From Chlorobiaceae bacterium (GTDB taxonomy: Bacteria; Bacteroidota; Chlorobiia; Chlorobiales; Chlorobiaceae): 64,000 nucleotides of DNA. Numbering within the stretch: the first letter of the stretch is position 1; each line of letters opens with the position of its first letter. Location: positions 1 through 64,000 of the forward strand of contig JAAXWO010000005.1 of assembly GCA_013334965.1 (NCBI GenBank), read 5' to 3'. The notes under the pieces are model-generated. The model was given only the letters and a program-made list of their open reading frames with translations. It had not been told where the DNA came from and did not search any database. Below are positions 50,718-60,261 of the stretch, piece by piece. The translations under genes and the position numbers were made by a program.

Positions 50718-53153
50718 ATGAATGCGCTGGTTTTCATAGACAGGATCTACCGGGACGAACCGTTCTGCATTTCAGTGCCGGATAGTCTCGAAAATGAGCT
50801 CCAGCCCGGCTGCCAGGTACTGGTCAGCCTCGACCGGCACAGGGCGTCGGCATTCATCGGATATGTTGCCTCGCTGCAGCAGGATGAGCCTGAACAGGAG
50901 ACCGGCGGCGAGCTCCTCGACCTACTCAACAACGGCATACCGGTGCTGACTCCGCAGCTCCTGAAACTTACGGGATGGCTTTCGGACTACTACCTTTCGA
51001 GACCGATCGACGGCATCACCACCGCCCTGCCGTCACCGCTCAGGACCATCGTTGACGATGTGGTCGAACTCTCCGAGTTTCGACTCGAAAGCACCGAATC
51101 AAAAGTCAAGAGCACGGGCCTGCGCAGGAAAATCCTGAAGGAACTGGCTGTCGAAAAAAAATTGACGGTTCGCCAGCTGCGTAAACGACTTGGAAGACGC
51201 GAACTTTACAAAACGCTGGCCGAACTCGAGCGTGGAGGACTTGTCAGGCTCAGGAAAACCTTTGTCGAGACCAGGCCGAAAAAAGCCGTCGCCTGGCGGC
51301 TCAGCCCGGCCCTGCCCGATAATCCCGACCTGCTCCTGCTCCGGTCGCCCCGGAAAAAGGAGGCCTTCGCGCTGCTCGCGTCATCCCCTCAACAGCTGTT
51401 CGTCGCCGGACAGGAAGGGGTGTCGAGAGAGGTGTTTAACGGCCTGGCAGCACTCGGTCTGGCGGAAAAAACCGAAGTAGAGGTATCATACACATCCACC
51501 CGCCTCCGTTTCGAGGAGCCCCTGAAAAAGATCACAAGCCTGAGCAGGGACCAGAAGATCGCGCTTGACGGATTGACGGAGGCTTCGCGCAGGGACGAAT
51601 TCAGTACCTTTCTGCTTCATGGCGTGACAGGCAGCGGCAAAACCCTGGTCTATATCGAACTGCTCCGGGAAGTGCTCGCGATGGGCAAAACGGCCATCGT
51701 GCTTGTTCCTGAAATCGCCCTCACTCCCCAGACTGCCGCACGCTTCAGGCACTATTTCCATGACGACATCCAGATCATGCACAGCGCGATGAGCAACCAT
51801 GAAAAGTACGATGCCTGGCAACGGCTGCGTCAAGGAAAGGCCCGCATCGCCCTCGGAGCACGATCGACCATTTTTGCGCCGCTTGAAAACGTCGGGGCAA
51901 TCATCGTCGATGAAGAGCATGACGCGGCATACAAGCAGGACAGGATGCCTAGATACCATGCCCGCGACACCGCCGTGATGCGGGCAAAATTCGAAAATGC
52001 AGTATGCGTGCTCGGTTCGGCAACACCTTCGTTCGAATCATACAGCAACGCCCTGGCCGGCAAATATACCCTGCTCGAACTCCCCGGGAGGATCGACAGC
52101 GCCACCCTGCCTCCGATAGGCCTGATCTGGATGCCAGGAAGCCAACGGGTGACCCCCTCGATATCCGGGGCGCTTTATGACGCCATCCGCAAACGGCTCG
52201 AACGAAACGAACAGGTCATTCTTCTGCAGAACCGCCGGGGATTCGCCGGGAGCGTGCTCTGCATGGATTGCGGCCACACGCCCCAATGCGGGTTCTGCAA
52301 CATTCCCCTGGTCTACCACGACTCCGACCAGACCCTCCGCTGCCACTACTGCGGCCATGTCGCTCCGCATCTGTTCAAATGCACGTCGTGCTCATCGGAA
52401 AACCTCTTCTATAAAAACAGCGGCACCGAACGCATTGAGGAGGAGCTCAACAAGCTGTTCCCCGACGAGAAGATCCTCAGGATGGATATCGACACGACAT
52501 CGACGAAGGATTCCCACGTCTCGATGCTGGCATCTTTCAGGGACAAGCAGTCGCGCATTCTGCTGGGCACCCAGATGGTGGCCAAGGGGCTTGACTTTCC
52601 CGACGTGACGCTCGTCGGTGTGCTGATGGCCGATATCGGGCTGAACATTCCTGATTTCAGGGCTGCCGAGCGCATCTATGCCCTCATGATGCAGGTCGCG
52701 GGACGCGCCGGACGCTCTACTACTCCCGGAGAGGTCTTCATTCAGGTTTACAACCGCGATAACGAGCTCTTCAGCCATATCCTCCAGGGAAACTACCGCC
52801 GCTTCTTCGATGCGGAGATGACGACCCGGGAAGAGCTCGGTTATCCGCCGTTCTCGAGGCTCATAAAGTTTGAATGCTCCGCGCCCTCCGAAGCTACCGC
52901 TGAAGCCGGCGCATCGGCGTTTCTTGAACGCCTCAAGCCCCATATACCTGAAGGCAAAGGCTCGATCCTCGGCCCGGCTCCGGCCGGCATCATGAAAATG
53001 AAGGGTCGATATCGCTATCAGATCATCCTCAAGCTTTTCGGCATCAAACTGTCCGCGGCCCTGCTCAAAGAGCTACAGCAGGCTGTAATGGCTGATTTTC
53101 GTCGTCAGAATCTCTCGATCTTTGCTGATGTAGATCCGCAGCACCTTCTCTAA
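50718..53153 (+). CDS. priA: Primosomal protein N' (replication restart helicase PriA)
   Basis: 811 residues. Helicase Walker A GVTGSGKTLVYIE near residue 306, DEEH box (VDEEHDAAYKQ), and paired zinc-binding motifs CMDCGHTPQCGFCN and CHYCG...CTSC near residues 515-560. It reloads the replisome at stalled forks. No Shine-Dalgarno problem: AGGGCGGCC lies upstream. Confidence 0.95.
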   Translation: MNALVFIDRIYRDEPFCISVPDSLENELQPGCQVLVSLDRHRASAFIGYVASLQQDEPEQETGGELLDLLNNGIPVLTPQLLKLTGWLSDYYLSRPIDGITTALPSPLRTIVDDVVELSEFRLESTESKVKSTGLRRKILKELAVEKKLTVRQLRKRLGRRELYKTLAELERGGLVRLRKTFVETRPKKAVAWRLSPALPDNPDLLLLRSPRKKEAFALLASSPQQLFVAGQEGVSREVFNGLAALGLAEKTEVEVSYTSTRLRFEEPLKKITSLSRDQKIALDGLTEASRRDEFSTFLLHGVTGSGKTLVYIELLREVLAMGKTAIVLVPEIALTPQTAARFRHYFHDDIQIMHSAMSNHEKYDAWQRLRQGKARIALGARSTIFAPLENVGAIIVDEEHDAAYKQDRMPRYHARDTAVMRAKFENAVCVLGSATPSFESYSNALAGKYTLLELPGRIDSATLPPIGLIWMPGSQRVTPSISGALYDAIRKRLERNEQVILLQNRRGFAGSVLCMDCGHTPQCGFCNIPLVYHDSDQTLRCHYCGHVAPHLFKCTSCSSENLFYKNSGTERIEEELNKLFPDEKILRMDIDTTSTKDSHVSMLASFRDKQSRILLGTQMVAKGLDFPDVTLVGVLMADIGLNIPDFRAAERIYALMMQVAGRAGRSTTPGEVFIQVYNRDNELFSHILQGNYRRFFDAEMTTREELGYPPFSRLIKFECSAPSEATAEAGASAFLERLKPHIPEGKGSILGPAPAGIMKMKGRYRYQIILKLFGIKLSAALLKELQQAVMADFRRQNLSIFADVDPQHLL

Positions 53154-53214
53154 ACATTTTTTTTATTGTAACTTCAGGAATGACTTTCTGAAATCAATCA
53201 ATGAAGTTATCTAC

Positions 53215-53751
53215 ATGACCGATTTTCAATGGAACAGCGGCTACCTGCGCGATCACAAGCTTAAAGCGACAGGTGTTACAATTGTGCTCATCCTCAGGTA
53301 TCTCTATACCGCGCTCTTCATTTACGGCGTGGTCCACAAGCTCAACAAGGGCTGGATGTGGACCGGCATCATGGCTGAACACTTCACCAAACGGCTTCAC
53401 GAACTGCAGGCTTCGACCGAGCCTGCCGGTTCAATGCTGGCAAATATCTCCATGTTCCAGGCCTCTTACCTTGAGCATTTCGCCATTCCGCTCGCCATGC
53501 CGATCGCATGGATCGTCACCATCGGCGAACTCATCATCGGCGTCGCTCTTCTCCTCGGGATCACGACCCGCATAAACGCAGCTTTCGGCCTCTTCCTGCT
53601 GCTCAATTTCTCCGCAGGCGGTTACTACAACCTGACGATCCCGCCCCTGGTGACCATGTCGTTGCTCTTCATGATATTCCCGACAGGCCACTGGCTCGGC
53701 CTGGACAGGAACCTTCACCTGAAATACCCGGATTCCCCATGGTTCAAATGA
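53215..53751 (+). CDS. DoxX-like membrane protein
   Basis: 178 residues. Four membrane helices: about 22-40, 90-112, 118-135 and 140-156. The pattern ALFIYGVVHKLNKGW, IGELIIGVALLLGITTRINAAFG is the DoxX/terminal quinol-oxidase-subunit family. In thermophilic archaea DoxD/DoxA are part of a thiosulfate:quinone oxidoreductase, but most bacterial DoxX proteins have no known role. Stop overlaps the TPR gene start (ATGA). Confidence 0.82.
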   Translation: MTDFQWNSGYLRDHKLKATGVTIVLILRYLYTALFIYGVVHKLNKGWMWTGIMAEHFTKRLHELQASTEPAGSMLANISMFQASYLEHFAIPLAMPIAWIVTIGELIIGVALLLGITTRINAAFGLFLLLNFSAGGYYNLTIPPLVTMSLLFMIFPTGHWLGLDRNLHLKYPDSPWFK

Positions 53752-54599
53752 AGGCATCACCGGAATGCCGGTTGATTAAAGGCCTGTCAAGGCAATTTAC
53801 GCTTCTGCTCCTTGCTTCGCTTTCGCTTCTGTCCCTGACCGAAAAAGGCAGAAGCGCCGTTCCTTCAGGCAAACCCACGGTACTAACAACGGCCGATAAC
53901 GCATTCATGGCCCTCGATTACGCTGCAGCCGACTCGCTCTACAAGTTCACGCTCCAGACAACCCCTGAAAGCGCCGACGTATACTGGAAACTCGCCCGCC
54001 TGAACATCAGCATCGCCGAATCGATTCCCCCGTCGGAAACGGCTAAACGAATGCCGTTCTACACGAAAGCCGTCGAGTACGCCCAGAAATCGGTTTCGAT
54101 CGACAGCACCAACGCCAGCGGCCACACCTGGCTTGCTGCCGCCATGGCAGTCAAATCGGACAAGATCGGGGCGAAAGAAAAAGTGAGACGGGCGGCAGAG
54201 ATCAAGCGGGAGCTCGACAAAGCGCTTGCCCTGAACCCGAATGACGATGTGGCATGGTCGATTCTCGGCTCATACCATCACCAGATTTCGAACATCGGCT
54301 GGTTCAGTCGCCTTGTAGGCACCGCATTCATAGGAGGTATGCCTGAAGGAAACCGCAAGGCTGCGGAGCACGCCTTCAGGAAAGCCATCAGCCTCAACCC
54401 GAGAGCTATCAGGCACTATCATGAACTGGCGATGCTTTACCTGGACGAGGGCCGCAAGGAAGAGGCGTTGCAGATCCTCCATACCGCCGCAAAAAAACCG
54501 GTGCTCATGAAGAGCGACATCCGGCGACTCGAAGAGATCAGGGCGTTGATCCGGAAGCTCTCCGCTGAAAGCTCCGCGCCGAATGAGGACGGGCCCTGA
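53748..54599 (+). CDS. Exported TPR-repeat protein
   Basis: 283 residues from ATG 53748, overlapping the previous stop; an ATG three codons upstream is also possible. Signal peptide (about residues 14-38, FTLLLLASLSLLSL). Three or more tetratricopeptide repeats, with ALALNPNDDVAWSILGSY and KAISLNPRAIRHYHELAMLYL. Probably a periplasmic scaffold. Cotranscribed with the DoxX-like gene; function unknown. Confidence 0.8.
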   Translation: MKASPECRLIKGLSRQFTLLLLASLSLLSLTEKGRSAVPSGKPTVLTTADNAFMALDYAAADSLYKFTLQTTPESADVYWKLARLNISIAESIPPSETAKRMPFYTKAVEYAQKSVSIDSTNASGHTWLAAAMAVKSDKIGAKEKVRRAAEIKRELDKALALNPNDDVAWSILGSYHHQISNIGWFSRLVGTAFIGGMPEGNRKAAEHAFRKAISLNPRAIRHYHELAMLYLDEGRKEEALQILHTAAKKPVLMKSDIRRLEEIRALIRKLSAESSAPNEDGP

Positions 54600-54604
54600 C
54601 CTTT

Positions 54605-55060
54605 TTATGAAACCGGCCTGGTGGCGAGATAGCTGAGCAACCCCCTGACCCCGAGGTGGTAGCTTTCAGCTCCGAAACCGCTTATCACCCCGAGACAGAC
54701 TTCCGAAATCACCGATTTGCGACGAAACTCCTCCCGTGCATAGATGTTGGAAAGGTGTACCTCGACGACAGGAACCTTCACCGCGCTGATTGCGTCACGC
54801 AAGGCGATGGAATAGTGCGTAAGGGCTCCTGCGTTGAGAACGACACCGGACCATCCGCCATGATCCTCGATTTCGAAAAGCTTCAACAGCAGATCGCCCT
54901 CGTCCTCGGACTGGAAAAAACCGAACCCTATATCAGGGAACGCCTCAACGAGTCCCTTGTTGATGTCTTCAAGTGTGCTGCGACCGTATATTTCCGGTTC
55001 CCGCTTCCCGAGACGTGAAAGATTGGGACCGTTCATGACCAGAATAGTGGTGGTGCTCAT
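54605..55060 (-). CDS. aroQ: 3-dehydroquinate dehydratase, type II
   Basis: 151 residues. NGPNLSRLGKREPEIYG at the N-terminus carries the catalytic Tyr and Arg, NAGALTHYSIALRDAI the catalytic His region, and EVHLSNIYAREEFRRKS the lid. Third step of the shikimate pathway. Last gene of the rpoN-hslVU series, 17 nt after hslU. Confidence 0.95.
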   Translation of the reverse strand: MSTTTILVMNGPNLSRLGKREPEIYGRSTLEDINKGLVEAFPDIGFGFFQSEDEGDLLLKLFEIEDHGGWSGVVLNAGALTHYSIALRDAISAVKVPVVEVHLSNIYAREEFRRKSVISEVCLGVISGFGAESYHLGVRGLLSYLATRPVS

Positions 55061-55077
55061 GGATGTTCCTGTTTCAC

Positions 55078-56580
55078 TTAAAGGATATACTGGCTGAGAT
55101 CCCTGTCGGCTGCCACATGACCCAGCTTTTCCCTGACCTTGTCGGCGTCTATGACGATCCGCACGTCGGTGATCGTTTCCGGGATACCGAACATGAGCTC
55201 TTCAAGCAGGTTGGTCAGAATGGTGTGCAGGCGACGTGCGCCGATGTTTTCGACGCTTTCGTTCACCTTTGCAGCCGTTCTCGCTATTTCGTGAATCGCC
55301 TCGTCGGTAAACTCCAGTTCGACCCCCTCGGTCCTCAGCAACGCGTTGTACTGCTTGATCAGGGCGTTCCTCGGCTGGGTAAGGATCAGGTAGAAATCCT
55401 CTTCTGTAAGGCTTTTCAACTCTACCCTGATGGGAAAACGGCCCTGGAGTTCCGGTATGAGATCCGAAGGCCGAGCCACATGGAAGGCGCCGGAAGCTAT
55501 GAAGAGCACATGGTCGGTCCTGACCATCCCGTATTTGGTAGCCACGTTGGAACCTTCGACGATCGGAAGAAGGTCCCGCTGTACCCCTTCACGGCTCACA
55601 TCAGGCCCTTTTCCGCCCGACCCCGTGGATGGAGCCGCTATCTTGTCGATTTCGTCGATAAAGACTATACCGGAATCCTCGACCTTCCTCAGGGCCTCCT
55701 TGACCACAGCGTCCATGTCGATGAGCTTCTGGACCTCCTCCTGCTCCAGGAGTTTCCTTGCCTCGGCTATCGTCAGGCGGCGCTTCTTCCTTTTTTTCGG
55801 CATGCCGCTCATAAGGTCCTGCATGATGCCTCCCAGCTCCTCCATCTGGCCCATGGGACCGAAAATCTGCATCATGCCGCCCTGACCTTCGCTGCTGATC
55901 TCGATTTCGATCTGGCGGTCTTCCATCCGTCCGCTACGAAGCCTTTCGAGCATCTTCTGCCTGCTCTTCCTGTTGAGTTCGCGCTCGACGCTCTTCTGCT
56001 CCCCTTCAGGTTCTGTACCGGGGCCCGAAATCGTCATGACGTCCCCATCATCGGACTCATCGATTTCGTCGCCTCCGGCCGATGCCACCGGCGGCAGCAG
56101 GATATCGAGCAATCGCTCTTCCACCATAAGGGCCGCCTTTTCCCTGACCTCTTCTGATTTTTCGGTCCGAACCATGGCCACAGCCTGCTCCGCAAGGTCG
56201 CGGATCATCGATTCGACGTCCCGTCCCACATAGCCGACCTCGGTGAACTTCGAAGCCTCGACTTTCACGAAGGGCGCCCTTGCGAGCTTGGCCAGCCTGC
56301 GGGCGATCTCGGTCTTGCCGACGCCGGTAGGCCCGATCATGATGATGTTGTTGGGCATGATCTCGTCCCTGAGTTCATCATTGACGCTCTGGCGACGAAG
56401 CCTGTTGCGCAGGGCTATGGCGACCGACTTTTTGGCCTCCTTCTGCCCGATGATGTATTTGTCGAGCTGTTCCACGATCTGTCCCGGTGTGAGATGCTCC
56501 TTGTCGATGAGGCTTACACCCGGATGGTGGCGTTCTACGGATAACCTGATCTCTTCGCTATTATTTTCCATGGTGGTCAT
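55078..56580 (-). CDS. hslU: ATP-dependent protease ATPase subunit HslU
   Basis: 500 residues. Walker [15 protein letters not shown] near residue 78, a long variable I domain (about 125-250), Walker [11 protein letters not shown], and the C-terminal SQYIL tail that inserts into HslV. It unfolds substrates and feeds them to HslV. 53 nt after hslV. Confidence 0.96.
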   Translation of the reverse strand: MTTMENNSEEIRLSVERHHPGVSLIDKEHLTPGQIVEQLDKYIIGQKEAKKSVAIALRNRLRRQSVNDELRDEIMPNNIIMIGPTGVGKTEIARRLAKLARAPFVKVEASKFTEVGYVGRDVESMIRDLAEQAVAMVRTEKSEEVREKAALMVEERLLDILLPPVASAGGDEIDESDDGDVMTISGPGTEPEGEQKSVERELNRKSRQKMLERLRSGRMEDRQIEIEISSEGQGGMMQIFGPMGQMEELGGIMQDLMSGMPKKRKKRRLTIAEARKLLEQEEVQKLIDMDAVVKEALRKVEDSGIVFIDEIDKIAAPSTGSGGKGPDVSREGVQRDLLPIVEGSNVATKYGMVRTDHVLFIASGAFHVARPSDLIPELQGRFPIRVELKSLTEEDFYLILTQPRNALIKQYNALLRTEGVELEFTDEAIHEIARTAAKVNESVENIGARRLHTILTNLLEELMFGIPETITDVRIVIDADKVREKLGHVAADRDLSQYIL

Positions 56581-56633
56581 TCAGTATTTGCTTGAGAGTT
56601 TCACACGGGGCCATTCATCCCCGAAGCTTTCCC

Positions 56634-57179
56634 TCAGAGAGTTTCAACAACGATATGGTCGTTGGTGTAAATGCAGATGTCAGCCGCGATCCTGAGGCTT
56701 TCCGTGACGATTTCGGAGGCAGAAAGCGAAGTGTGCTTCATGAGCGACCTTGCTGCAGCCAGGGCATACATGCTCCCGCTGCCGATCGCCACGATCCCGT
56801 CTTCAGGTTCGATGACGTCGCCCGTGCCGGAAATGATCAGGGCCTTGTCCGGGCTGACGATAGCCAGCATCGCCTCAAGCCGGCGCAGGTACTTGTCTGT
56901 GCGCCAATCCCTGGCGAGCTCAACGGCAGCCCTTTCCAGCCTTCCGCTATACGCTTCAAGCTTCTCTTCAAACCGGTCGAGCAGGGTGACCGCATCTGCC
57001 GTCGCACCGGCAAAACCAGCGATGAGACGACCCTGATAGAGACGACGGATCTTGCGTGTCGAGTGCTTCAGCACTGTGTTGCCGAGAGTCATCTGGCCGT
57101 CGCTTCCGAGAGCGGCCTTGCCGTCCCTGATCACGCCAATGACCGTCGTAGAACGTATCTGCGGCTTTTCGTGGCCCAT
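56634..57179 (-). CDS. hslV: ATP-dependent protease peptidase subunit HslV
   Basis: 181 residues. Proteasome-like fold; the N-terminal propeptide is about 10 residues and Thr11 (RSTTVIGV) is the likely nucleophile after processing. Motifs [22 protein letters not shown] and [16 protein letters not shown]. Forms two hexamer rings with HslU. Confidence 0.96.
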   Translation of the reverse strand: MGHEKPQIRSTTVIGVIRDGKAALGSDGQMTLGNTVLKHSTRKIRRLYQGRLIAGFAGATADAVTLLDRFEEKLEAYSGRLERAAVELARDWRTDKYLRRLEAMLAIVSPDKALIISGTGDVIEPEDGIVAIGSGSMYALAAARSLMKHTSLSASEIVTESLRIAADICIYTNDHIVVETL

Positions 57180-57191
57180 GGTGGTAATTGA

Positions 57192-58649
57192 TTAACCTAT
57201 TTTTTTTCTTAGCCTTGCAACTGGAATTTGCATTTGTTCCCGATATTTTGCAACCGTCCTGCGCGCAATCCTGACCCCCTTTTCACTGAGCAGTTCAGCC
57301 AGTCTGTCGTCGCTGAGCGGCTCCGATGGCGCTTCCGCCTCGATGAGTTCCCTCAGCTGCTGCTTGATGATCCTCGACGAAAGCTCCTCGCCCTCGTCAG
57401 TGGAGAGTGAGCCGCTGAAAAAGTACTTGAGCTCGAAAACACCGTATCGAGTCTGGACATACTTGCCGTTGACCGCACGGCTGATGGTGGAAATATCCAA
57501 ACCCGTACGATCGGCGACCGTTTTCATGATCAGGGGGTGAAGATAGCGCGGCCCGTCTATGAAAAACTGCCCCTGGGTTTCGAGCAACGCCTCCATCACT
57601 TTCATGAGCGTCTGGCGCCTGATCTGCAGGGCGGTTGCGAAATCGTTGGCCCGCTGCAGTTTCTGGCGCATGAACTGCCTGTCCCCTTTCGGAAGCTTCC
57701 TGCTTGCCAACGCATCCCTGTAGCTGTCGGAAACCCTTACCGAGAGGCTGCTCCGATCGTTGAGCACTGCCGTCAGTGCGCCGTTTTCGTAAGTTACCAC
57801 GAAATCCGGGGAGATGTAATGCCCTCCTTCATCAACGAAAATACCGGGATGGGGGTCGAGCGAAGTGATCACCTCGACGGCCTTTTCAAGCTGCATCCTG
57901 TCCACACTCAGCCTTTTCAGGAGCTTGTCGAAGCGCTTGTTCAGTAAATCGTCAAAAGCCTCATGAAGAATCCTGCGGGCGATTTGAACCGATGCCTCAT
58001 CATGCTCTTTTTCATTGACGGAGAGCTGAACCAGCAGTCGTTCACAGAGATTTCCGACAGCAATTCCGGGAGGCTCGAGATACCATATCTTCTTCTGTAT
58101 GGCCCGCACCTCCGCTTCGTCGACCTGTATACCAACCTGTTCGAGGCCCTCGATGATGACCCCGGCATCTTCGGTCAGGTAACCGTCGCTGTCAAGGTTT
58201 CCGAGGATTTCGGCTGCAATGAGCACCTCCCGCCTGTCGATACCCTCCTGAAGAGAGAGCTCGCGAAGCAGCTGCTCATGAAACGACTCATGGTGAACCG
58301 CCTGGAAAAAACGCTCCTCGGCTCCTCCGGATGAGCTGAAACGCTGACGGACTCCAGCATCCTCACCCTTGTAGGGAATGTCGGTACGCTCCTTCATCGC
58401 ATAGCGGTCAGGACGAGCCGCCGAATCGAACATGTCAGGGGTATCGCCGGAGACGGATGGTTTTTCAGCATTGAACAGCCCCTCTCCCGACAGGCGCTCC
58501 TCGACGAGTTCCAGCATCGGATTCTCCTGGACCTCTTCATAGATCCTCTGTTCGAGCTGTCCGAGGGGAAGTTGCAGCAACTGGCTGGTAATGACCTGCT
58601 GCGCTGAAAGCTGGGCGGTCTGTCTCTGCTGTAGCCTGATCTCTGCCAT
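57192..58649 (-). CDS. rpoN: RNA polymerase sigma-54 factor
   Basis: 485 residues from ATG 58649 (MAEIRLQQRQTAQLS); the frame is open to 58697. Region I is Q-rich (QQVITSQLLQLPLGQLEQRI), a core-binding region follows, and the RpoN box ARRTVAKYREQMQI lies near the C-terminus. It recognises -24/-12 promoters and needs an enhancer-binding ATPase; none is in this window. Green sulfur bacteria use it for nitrogen genes (general knowledge). Confidence 0.95.
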   Translation of the reverse strand: MAEIRLQQRQTAQLSAQQVITSQLLQLPLGQLEQRIYEEVQENPMLELVEERLSGEGLFNAEKPSVSGDTPDMFDSAARPDRYAMKERTDIPYKGEDAGVRQRFSSSGGAEERFFQAVHHESFHEQLLRELSLQEGIDRREVLIAAEILGNLDSDGYLTEDAGVIIEGLEQVGIQVDEAEVRAIQKKIWYLEPPGIAVGNLCERLLVQLSVNEKEHDEASVQIARRILHEAFDDLLNKRFDKLLKRLSVDRMQLEKAVEVITSLDPHPGIFVDEGGHYISPDFVVTYENGALTAVLNDRSSLSVRVSDSYRDALASRKLPKGDRQFMRQKLQRANDFATALQIRRQTLMKVMEALLETQGQFFIDGPRYLHPLIMKTVADRTGLDISTISRAVNGKYVQTRYGVFELKYFFSGSLSTDEGEELSSRIIKQQLRELIEAEAPSEPLSDDRLAELLSEKGVRIARRTVAKYREQMQIPVARLRKKIG

Positions 58650-58654
58650 GATCT

Positions 58655-59194
58655 TCAGGTCGGTGAATCGGCGAATTCCTTCAGGCTGCGATACCAATCC
58701 TCACCATAACGCCTGACGAGGGAGGCTCCGACGAAATCGATAAGCCTGACATTCTCTTCCATACCTTTTCTTCGGGCTTCACGGCACATCGCATGCTGTT
58801 CATAGACAAGATAATCCAAACCGAACTTTTTTCTGACCCTGATGGGAAAGAGGCTGCATGAAAGCGGTTTGCCTGCTTCGACAGAGCAAAGCGCAACCCC
58901 CTCTTCATGAATGACGAACACGCACTCCCGTCCCTCGACAGTCCGGGTGTAGAGGCTTCCCTGGTAGATCTCGGTGCACCCGTGCCTCCGGATGTAGCGC
59001 AGGTTCCTTTCGGAAAGCTTCTCCCTCACCTCCTCAACCGCAGACTGGAGGAATGCCTCTTCATGCTGATCTATCGGGGCGCCAAGTTCACCCTCGACGC
59101 AACAGGCCCCGCGGCAAAGTTCCAGCGGACAGCAGAATCTTGCGTCGACAAGCTCACGCTCGACGAGGACTTCGCCTATGGATATGATCGACAT
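58655..59194 (-). CDS. DUF3109 cysteine-rich protein
   Basis: 179 residues from ATG 59194; the frame extends to 59224. CCPLELCRGACCVEGELGAP near residue 21 and later CSLFPIR plus an AMCREAR region: a conserved set of cysteines in the manner of zinc/iron-cluster-binding YkgJ-like proteins. Function unknown; family found mostly in Bacteroidetes/Chlorobi. Its stop is 5 nt before rpoN, so it heads the rpoN-hslVU-aroQ series. Confidence 0.78.
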   Translation of the reverse strand: MSIISIGEVLVERELVDARFCCPLELCRGACCVEGELGAPIDQHEEAFLQSAVEEVREKLSERNLRYIRRHGCTEIYQGSLYTRTVEGRECVFVIHEEGVALCSVEAGKPLSCSLFPIRVRKKFGLDYLVYEQHAMCREARRKGMEENVRLIDFVGASLVRRYGEDWYRSLKEFADSPT

Positions 59195-59371
59195 CTTCAG
59201 GAATGGTTTTGCAGGATTCGACAAGGCAGGCCGCTTGCCCTGAGGGAGATGAAGGAGGATGAAAGGAAGAAAATCTGCCTGCTGTTTTCACGCATCTTCG
59301 TTATCTTTCGTTTTTTGCGGCCGGCACGAACAGCCCGGCTCACCATCGACAGCACAATACGGTACAACTTC

Positions 59372-60259
59372 ATGGTTCTCATAGACGGCAAAAAGGTAGC
59401 ATCGGATCTTCAGCAGGAACTGAAAGCAAGCGTCGAACAACACCACTCCGCGACAGGAAAGGTCCCCGGACTCGCAATCATCATCGTCGGACAGGACCCC
59501 TCTTCACTGGTTTATGTACGCAATAAAGCAAAAAGTTGCAAAGAGATCGGCATGAATTCGACGCTCATCGAGATGGGCGCCGACTCATCGCAACAGGAGG
59601 TGCTGGATAAGGTCGCTGAACTGAACGCCGATCCGGACGTACACGGCATCCTCGTGCAGCAGCCCCTCCCCCGACATATCGACGAACCGACCGTCACCTT
59701 TGCAATCGACCCAAAAAAGGATGTCGACGGCTTCCACCCGGTAAACATGGGCAACCTCGTACTCGGCCACTTCGACCAGTGCCATATCTGCTGTACCCCT
59801 TACGGCATCCTTGAGCTGCTCTCACGTTACGATATCGAAACGCAGGGCAAACACTGCGTCGTCGTCGGCAGGAGCAACATCGTCGGCAAACCGATGGCCA
59901 ACCTGATGCTGCAGAAACAGGAAGCGACCAACTGCACCGTAACGATCTGCCACTCGGCATCGAAGGACATTGCCGCCCTCACGCGTCAGGCAGACATCCT
60001 CATCGTGGCCGTCGGAAAGGCGCGCTTCATCACGGCAGGGATGGTGAAGCCCGGCGTAGTGGTCATCGACGTAGGCGTCAACCGAATCGAAGACCCTTCG
60101 ACAAAAAGCGGGTTCCGGCTCGTCGGAGACGTCGATTTCGACCAGGTCGCCCCGATTGCTTCGGCAATCACTCCTGTCCCCGGAGGCGTGGGGCCCATGA
60201 CCGTCGCCATGCTGCTGAAAAACACCCTCCAGTCGTTCCTCCGTAACAACGGGCTCTGA
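59372..60259 (+). CDS. folD: Methylenetetrahydrofolate dehydrogenase/cyclohydrolase
   Basis: 295 residues from ATG 59372 (MVLIDGKKVASDL); the upstream frame to 58907 is a shadow of DUF3109. Catalytic Tyr-Lys in YVRNKAKSC, GILVQQPLP, and NAD(P) loop VVGRSNIVGKPM near residue 165. Interconverts one-carbon folates. Followed by radA after 2 nt. Confidence 0.95.
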   Translation: MVLIDGKKVASDLQQELKASVEQHHSATGKVPGLAIIIVGQDPSSLVYVRNKAKSCKEIGMNSTLIEMGADSSQQEVLDKVAELNADPDVHGILVQQPLPRHIDEPTVTFAIDPKKDVDGFHPVNMGNLVLGHFDQCHICCTPYGILELLSRYDIETQGKHCVVVGRSNIVGKPMANLMLQKQEATNCTVTICHSASKDIAALTRQADILIVAVGKARFITAGMVKPGVVVIDVGVNRIEDPSTKSGFRLVGDVDFDQVAPIASAITPVPGGVGPMTVAMLLKNTLQSFLRNNGL

Positions 60260-60261
60260 CC

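Noticed and set aside
58907-59371. Upstream extension of the folD frame by 155 codons
   Set aside because: It is antisense to the DUF3109 gene and shows no homology; FolD starts at 59372.
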